From Collybiopsis luxurians FD-317 M1 (taxonomy: Eukaryota; Basidiomycota; Agaricomycetes; Agaricales; Omphalotaceae), in NCBI GenBank assembly GCA_000827265.1, contig KN834764.1, positions 631,089-655,485 of the forward strand: DNA of 24,397 nt, written 5' to 3'. Position numbers and translations under genes: made by a program. A model generated the notes under the pieces. The model saw only the letters and a program-made list of their open reading frames with translations. It searched no databases and was not told the origin of the DNA. Positions 19,095-24,397 of the stretch are shown here, in pieces; position 1 is the first letter of the stretch, and each line of letters starts with the position of its first letter.

Positions 19095-19580
19095 TGTTAG
19101 GACTGGACACTTCGAGGATATCAGAGCTGAATAAGAATTTCTTACTTGGAGATGGCAGAGTTGGAGTGTACTGGAGAAGGACTTGGAACTTCAATGTTGC
19201 TATTGACAATACCACCATTACACTGATTGTTCCAAGAATGAAAGAAGTTGATTGTCTAACAACAAGAGTTATTGGATTGGAGTTATGGAGACAATCCAAG
19301 TTGATATTTTAACTGAGGAACTACTACAAAGTTCATACTACTTATATACTAGCTAGTCAGAGTAATCAGAGAATCATCAGAGTAGCATATAAACAATAAG
19401 TAATACATTTTGTTCCCAGTTAATAGAAAAGAAAACAGTAATTGTAATAGAAATGTAAAGACAAAAATAATGAAAGGAGATAAGTAAAACAATAACCTGA
19501 GAGAAAAGATATTCCAGTGATGTCCAATGATTCTGAGCTTTGGTTCAGTTGGACTGGAGCAGAGTGTTTGGATTGTAACA
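19095..19580 (-). repeat. Probable 3' LTR of the chromovirus
   Basis: On the minus strand the LTR would start TGTTACAATCC at 19580, directly after the GGAGGGGGATAC purine-rich tract expected just before a 3' LTR. It would contain a GTATATAAG promoter-like box near 19350 and end CTAACA at 19095, giving TGTTA..TAACA termini. The start is well supported; the end is a guess because no second LTR of this element lies in the window. Confidence 0.5.
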
Positions 19581-19909
19581 GTATCCCCCTCCTAGGCTTT
19601 TGCCCTCAAAAGCCTTGAGTCTGAACTCCGAGGTTTCCAAAGCATTCTGCCAATCAGTCATCAGTTGAAAATTCCAGAATATTCCCTAACCACAGGATCA
19701 ACATGTAACCTGTGCCACACTAAATGACATAAAATCCCTGCTTGATCCAACTTTGTTCCCCAAAATTCTCTAAGTCCAATGCAATCTGACAAAGAGCCAT
19801 CCCCTACTGTCTCTGAACTCAATCGAGAGGAAGAGCTACTTGCTGCCACTGCACAAAATATGCAGTTGAAAAACCAACAAAAGATCAAGGAAGTGGAGGA
19901 GTGTAAGAA

Positions 19910-20904
19910 ATGCAAGGAAGAGAGCAGCAGAAGAGGGAGGAAGAGGAGCAGTGGAGACTGCAAGAAGAGGCAGAGCAGAAGAAACAGGAGGAGGAACTTC
20001 ATCAGAAAAGGGAGTGGGCAGAGGCAAAGAAGAAATGCAAGGAGGAAGAATGCAAAGCCAAGGAAGAAAAGAAGAAAGCAGAGGAGTTGAAGCAGCAGGA
20101 GGAGCTGCAAAAAATTAGGGAGAAGAGGTTCAGTAGAGCTGGACAGGAAATGGCAACTCTGCCTGGCAGCAGAGTATCTACCAAAGTAGGTCTCCTATTC
20201 CATTCCTAATTCATTTACTAACTCCTTTGCATAGTAAAAGAATGCAAGTCTGGGTCCAAGTGACCCTAATAAAAAGTCAAAGGGTGAATACAGAGGGAGG
20301 AAACCTGCTTCAAAAGTAAGTAATAGTCCACTTCTTCAACAACATTTTTACTAAGTTCAATTCCTAGGCAACAGTCAGGAATGCTCTGGATCTGGACAGC
20401 AGAGACCCCACTGGTGGAGACAACAGAGGAGATTTGTTAAGGCTGGAGGATGACAAGGCAGGAGAAAAAGGAGCCTGTGAAAGATGCAGGAACAAAGGGG
20501 ATCCCAACAACTGCATTCCACTGGATGTGGATGAGTTCCCCAATGCCACAGTATGCAAACTGTACAGGAGGAGCAAGCAACCTTGCTCCTGGAATCAGAG
20601 GAAGGGCAGAGGAAGGAGGAGAGTGACAAAGCCAAGGGATAAGAAGGGGAAGAAACTGGAGTCAGTGGCCTCTGCAGAGTCAGAGTTACATCCAACTCAG
20701 ATGGATAAGCAGTTGACCCACTTAGAGCAGCAGATTGAGAGGATGGAGCAGAATATCAGAAGATTGTTGGAATTGGCAGAAGGGAAAGGGAAGGAGAAGG
20801 AAAAGGTGGATGAGAAAGAAGAAGAAGAGGAGGAAGAGGATGAGCAGTTAGAGCAGCAGAGCTCCATGTACATTGTAAATAAAATTTTGGTTGTTCATTT
20901 TTAA
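19910..20904 (+). CDS. Coiled-coil, cysteine-motif protein gene lying antisense inside the retroelement
   Basis: The inferred model has three exons: 19910-20185, 20241-20315 and 20368-20904, joined in phase 0 by 55 and 52 nt introns (GTAGGT..AAAAG with CTAAC, and GTAAGT..CCTAG). It encodes about 295 aa. Residues 1-90 are a Lys/Glu/Gln-rich coiled coil. The last exon has a Cys cluster (CERCRNKG...NC...CKLYRRSKQPCSW) in which a Tyr stands where a CxxC pair would be expected, then a basic stretch, a second coiled coil and an acidic run. Another ATG frame from 19779 would extend the N-terminus but needs a -1 shift near 19905, so the gene may be frameshifted. Similar Cys-cluster proteins are common in mushroom genomes. 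It might be DNA-binding or Gag-like; this is inference. Hardly any CpG remains. Confidence 0.55.
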
Positions 20905-21128
20905 TTATAGAAATTTTCTTGGAGAAAATTGTAGGTGGAAAAGAAGTAAGCAAATTAAATCAGAAAAGGTTCAGAATAAAAGGAACTTAAGAATTTTTTT
21001 GAAATGAAAACATTTAGGAAAATCAGAATCAGAATAAAAGTGAAAATCAAATGAATGAGCAAAACACTCAATTACTATCATTGTGAGTAGCTCCCAATCA
21101 ACTCTGTAAGTGGAGGATTGGAATAAGC

Positions 21129-21335
21129 TTAAGGTTCCATTTGACCAGGTTTGTTCAGATACCAGATATGAAACACAGATACCAGTTCATCAGTGGCCAC
21201 CCATGCAAACTCATCATCAGTACCTTCATATCCTGCCCATTGGATATAGTATTGGAGCAGACATCACTTGTAACAACAGTCAATCTTTGAATCCAATATT
21301 TCAGCAACATTGTACTCTTCTTCACCATTGACTTC
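21129..21335 (-). pseudogene. Chromodomain of the chromovirus (one stop)
   Basis: On the minus strand EEEYNVAEILDSKID begins a chromodomain. After a TGA at 21264-21266 the same frame continues with QYYIQWAGYEG, an aromatic-cage-like region, and a HIWYLNKPG tail to a TAA at 21129. Chromodomains in such elements direct integration to marked chromatin. The stop fits a CGA-to-TGA change. Confidence 0.8.
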
Positions 21336-22393
21336 AATCAGCAGTGGAGGAGGCTGAACACAGTTTGGAATTGAATTCAGAGTTGTGGGCCTGAGTTGGG
21401 ATACATGACAAATGGGATGAATATGTTGGAGGTAATCAGGTAACTGGAGTTTGTATGACAGTGTGCCTGGACATTCAATGACCTTGAATGGACCAAGATA
21501 TTTTTCTGTGAACTTCTCCATCAGACAAGTGGACTTGATGTATTTGGTGAGAACAAAGGCTTCAGAGCTAATCAGAAATTCCAGAGGCAGAATATGTTTT
21601 CAATCCACTTGCTCTTTGTAATGAGACTGAGCATTAGTAATTTCATCTTGGAGAAAAGCATGAAGCTCATCGAGATTGACTACATAGTCTCAAGCAAGGT
21701 CAGACTTCATGTCAACTTCCAGATGGATAGAAAGATTAGGGTGATAACCTTTGCCTGCAAAGAATGGAGTAACTCTGGTGGAAGTGTTTGGAGCATTGTT
21801 GTAAACAAATTCTGCAAGCAGAAGTAATGCAGACCAATCATCTTGTTGATAAGAACAGTAACATTGGATGTATTGTTCCAGAGTCTGGTTTACTTGTTCA
21901 GTTTGTCCATCAGCTTCAGGATGATAGCCAGAAGTATAGTGAAGCTTCATGGATAAAGCTTCTCCAAGAGTGCAGAAGAAAACAGAAACAAATTCTGAAC
22001 CTCAGTCAGAGGTGACATGATTTGGAACTTCATGTTTCAAAAAAAACATGAAGAACAAAATGACTGGCTAGTTGTTCAGAAGTAAGTGTATCATATGCCA
22101 GAATAAAAATAGCCTGTTTGGAAACACAATCAACAATTACCAGAATAGCACTATAGCCATTAGAATCCAGAAGTTGTTCAATTAGATCCATAGAGATCAA
22201 ATCCCAAGGTCAGATTGGAACTGGAAGAGGTTTCAAAAGTCCATAAGGCCAATGTTGGCAGGGTTTATTCCAACCACATACTGTGCACAGTGCAATGTAA
22301 TCTTTTATGAAAGTGCAAACCTTAGGCCAGGTGTATTGTCAGTGGATTGATTCTAAAGTGCAGTTACAACCAAAATGACCTGAAAGTGGATGA
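21336..22393 (-). pseudogene. Integrase of the chromovirus (broken)
   Basis: In order on the minus strand: a His/Cys zinc-binding region (HDHPLSGHFG then CTVCGWNK), a first catalytic Asp in DLISMDLIEQ, a second Asp in TSD followed by a TGA stop (22002-22004) and GSEF, and the third acidic residue in GYHPEADGQTEQVNQ. Downstream are LLAEFVYNNAPNTS, KYLGPFKVIE and HPICHVSQLRP, typical of the C-terminal core and GPY/F region. Several stops and at least one frame change are present, so no functional integrase is encoded. Confidence 0.88.
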
Positions 22394-23224
22394 TCATGGA
22401 AATATTGGAGAACTTGTAATCAGAGATTGGAGTGATTTTGGAACATAGATTCTGTTGTCTAACTGTAGTAAACCATTGGTACCAAGTTCCCAGCAAGGTT
22501 TGTTAGGGTCCTTTGACAATTCTAAACTAATAGCTGACTCTGGATTAAGCGAAAGCAAATTTTGGATTGATTCATGTAAGGCTTCAATATCCATTAGCAC
22601 AGTTGCACAGAGTATTGGACCTTCAAGGAAAGTTGCTTGGAGGGAGGTAGTCAGTTGTTCATTAGTGAATATTGGATGGAAATTATGTGGGTTAACTTGG
22701 GTGTAGCTGATATCCCCCTCTTTCAGATAGATGTCCCATTGTCTAGTGATAGAGTCTGGTTTGGCTCTGAGTTTTCTGGGACAGAATTGGATTGCCATAT
22801 TGAACTGGTGGAGGTATTTGAACCAGCAGACTTGACAACAGGTAAGCATGTTTGTAGTAGAAAAATACTCAGGATTTTTATGATCCATTACAACATCTAT
22901 TGGATCTCTGGAGCCTTTGAGGTAATGCCACCAAGCTTTGAAAGCTTCAAAGATGGCAAGTAATTCTTTGTTGTGGGTGTCATAATTGAGTTCCATGGCA
23001 TGAAGGGTCCAAGACAAAAAAGCAAGAGGGTGAATTTCTCTGCCAGAGGTTTTAATTGAGAGGATAGTGGCAATAGCATAGTTGGAAGCATCTGTTTCAA
23101 CTATAAGTGGTTGATTAGGTACCCAATAGGCAAGAATTGGAGCATGAGTAAAAGCATGTTTAAGAGAATCAAAGAAATTTTGGCATTCCAATGTCCAGAC
23201 CCATGGAGTGTCTTTCCAGGTCAG
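22394..23224 (-). pseudogene. RNase H region of the chromovirus
   Basis: The minus-strand frame is open for about 265 codons (23191 to 22394). It has the RNase H acidic residues in VETDASNYAI, NKELLAI and VVMDHKNPEYF, followed by a PRKLRAKPDSIT stretch before the integrase zinc region. A TGA at 23225-23227 separates it from the RT tail in the same frame. The region is intact but isolated. Confidence 0.88.
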
Positions 23225-23556
23225 TCAGGTCATTGGAATGATGATATCACTATAGTTGTGGATGAAATGTCTGTAAAAATTAGCAAAACCAAGGAAGGAC
23301 TGAATGTCTTTAACTTTCCGAGGTGTTGGCCACTCAACTATGGCTTTGACTTTGTCTTCTGACATTGTCAATCTATTTGGAGAAAGAATATAGCCCAGGT
23401 ATTCCACTGTGTCAATGTGGAATGTACATTTCTCTGCATTGGCATATACTAGGCAGTGTTTTTGGAGATGTCAGAGTACTTTACAGATGTGTTTCTGGTG
23501 TGTTTTGATGTCATCAGAGTAAATGAGTATGTTGTCCAAATACACTGATATGCTGA
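23225..23556 (-). pseudogene. C-terminal part of reverse transcriptase (truncated, active site altered)
   Basis: The fragment starts at the catalytic motif, which reads VYLDNILIYSDD (23531-23545 for VYLDN) where the family has Asp-Asp. It continues through a TGA at 23471-23473, then VEYLGYILSP and QSFLGFANFYRHFI. Asp to Asn requires G to A within GAC|GAC, a CpG, consistent with methylation-linked decay. Everything N-terminal to the motif is missing. Confidence 0.85.
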
Positions 23557-23863
23557 CTCTGGGCTAAGTGCAAAAGTGAATGTGCAACAAACACACACAC
23601 CAACACCAACACACTTTTAAGTCAAACACTCGAGTTCAAGGGGGTCTTTTCAAAGTAGAATTCAATATACAATTGCACAGAATACAAATAATAATAGGCT
23701 TAACAGATTTTTACTACTCGAGTTCTGTAAAACTCGGGCCTGCTATGACTTTGCTCTTTCTTAACTAACTTTCTTTAGCTGAACTGGTACTTCTGAACTA
23801 AACTTGAAACAATGACTTTAAGTTTTTAACTGTTACAAGTTTTCTCTTTCTGTACTAGTTCTT
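23557..23863. other. Sequence between truncated RT and right-end LTR
   Basis: No coding region. It has a CA-rich run (23590-23612) and repeated CTCGAGTTC motifs (23629, 23718). CpG reappears here after the CpG-free retroelement, so the join at about 23556 looks like an insertion or rearrangement junction. It may belong to the newer LTR element. Confidence 0.45.
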
Positions 23864-24397
23864 TGTTATGCCCTACACTATTTTTTCCGCTCTTTCCAAA
23901 CAGTACACTCACCACACGACTCGATAATAGTCCTACCAATTCATTCGGCTCTCCAAATCCGACACACATTTTGCGAGGCGAACTAACCAGTTGCTCATTC
24001 CAAACTTCGATTCACAAGGCCACATGTCTTCCCGCAGAGTATAAAAGCCTTGTACCTACATCTCTCACGATAATGCTGTTATTACCTGAACTATCTTGAT
24101 CTGTGTTGTTTCTGTTCTCTTGTTCACTAGTCTATAATATTATTCTGCTTAACACCGAGTCGAGCAAACTCCATTGACACCGAGTCACTGGCATACCCAC
24201 TTCTCACTTGTCGAACCGATCGACAAGACTATTCGACTGCCGTAGCCTTTCAAATATTCCGTCTCGCAGGGTAAACGGACACCGAGTCACGAACCTCCCG
24301 AGTCAACCCTCATTAATACCGTCTTAACGAGTTCTTTCGATATACTATTTCTAGTTGCACCGAGCTACTAGATTTATTATTCGACACTTGAGGATCC
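23864..24397 (+). mobile_element. LTR of a second retroelement, running off the window
   Basis: Begins TGTTATGCCC, has TATAAAAG at 24040-24047 and a conserved block after it shared with the fragment at 1524-1792. Downstream it carries at least three copies of ACCGAGTC (24155, 24179, 24282) and a related CACCGAGC near 24358. It is rich in CpG, unlike the neighbouring element, so it is probably younger. Its 3' end and any coding part are outside the window, which stops on GGATCC. Confidence 0.65.

Larger units (their letters stand above)
19095..23556 (-). mobile_element. Truncated, decayed Ty3/gypsy chromovirus
   Basis: Reading the minus strand, the order is RT tail, RNase H, integrase, chromodomain, antisense gene, purine-rich tract, probable 3' LTR. 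This is the pol order of Ty3/gypsy elements. The gag, protease and most of the RT are missing: homology stops abruptly near 23556 where unrelated CpG-rich sequence begins. The DNA is almost free of CpG, and several in-frame TGA codons stand where CGA Arg would be expected. It is not autonomous. Confidence 0.88.

Noticed and set aside
24392..24397. GGATCC at the exact end
   Set aside because: Could be the BamHI edge of a clone, but a chance window edge cannot be excluded and it carries no biological information.

Overview
The window looks like nuclear DNA of a filamentous basidiomycete, probably an Agaricomycete. The evidence is an AT-rich background, inferred 49-64 nt GT..AG introns, TTAGGG-type telomere-like repeats, a chromodomain Ty3/gypsy retroelement of the kind common in mushrooms, and an intron-containing coiled-coil/Cys gene antisense inside that element. 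The species assignment is inference. No rRNA, tRNA, CRISPR or prokaryotic operon was seen. Layout: 1-1.5 kb has no recognisable gene; 1.52-1.79 kb is an LTR fragment (- strand). 1.97-8.89 kb is segmental-duplication unit 1 and 13.72-18.18 kb is unit 2. Each unit carries two divergently transcribed copies of one small unknown gene (124-125 aa): a minus-strand copy on the left and a plus-strand copy on the right. Unit 1 also contains a 2.4 kb block absent from unit 2, with degenerate telomere-like repeats, strong hairpins and a SINE-like insertion flanked by a 14-bp direct repeat. Between the units, 10.56-13.23 kb is a 2.67 kb DNA-transposon-like element with imperfect terminal inverted repeats of about 130-140 bp and a perfect 8-bp target-site duplication. 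From 19.1 to 23.56 kb lies a decayed, 5'-truncated chromovirus on the minus strand (RT tail, RNase H, integrase, chromodomain, probable 3' LTR), with the antisense gene between chromodomain and LTR. The window ends inside a much less decayed LTR (+ strand) related to the fragment at 1.5-1.8 kb. The four paralogous genes are the main biology. All share a TATA box about 130 bp before the ATG, a probable 5'-UTR intron, an uninterrupted CDS, and a probable intron whose splice donor begins two bases after the stop codon. The minus-strand copies encode almost the same protein, and every substitution in the aligned coding sequence is synonymous. The plus-strand copies are histidine-enriched (11 and 8 His against 3). 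I do not recognise the protein family. CpG dinucleotides are almost absent from the two large transposable elements but frequent in the four genes. Several retroelement lesions are what CpG decay would give, so the window appears to be a protected gene family embedded in methylated, decaying repeats.
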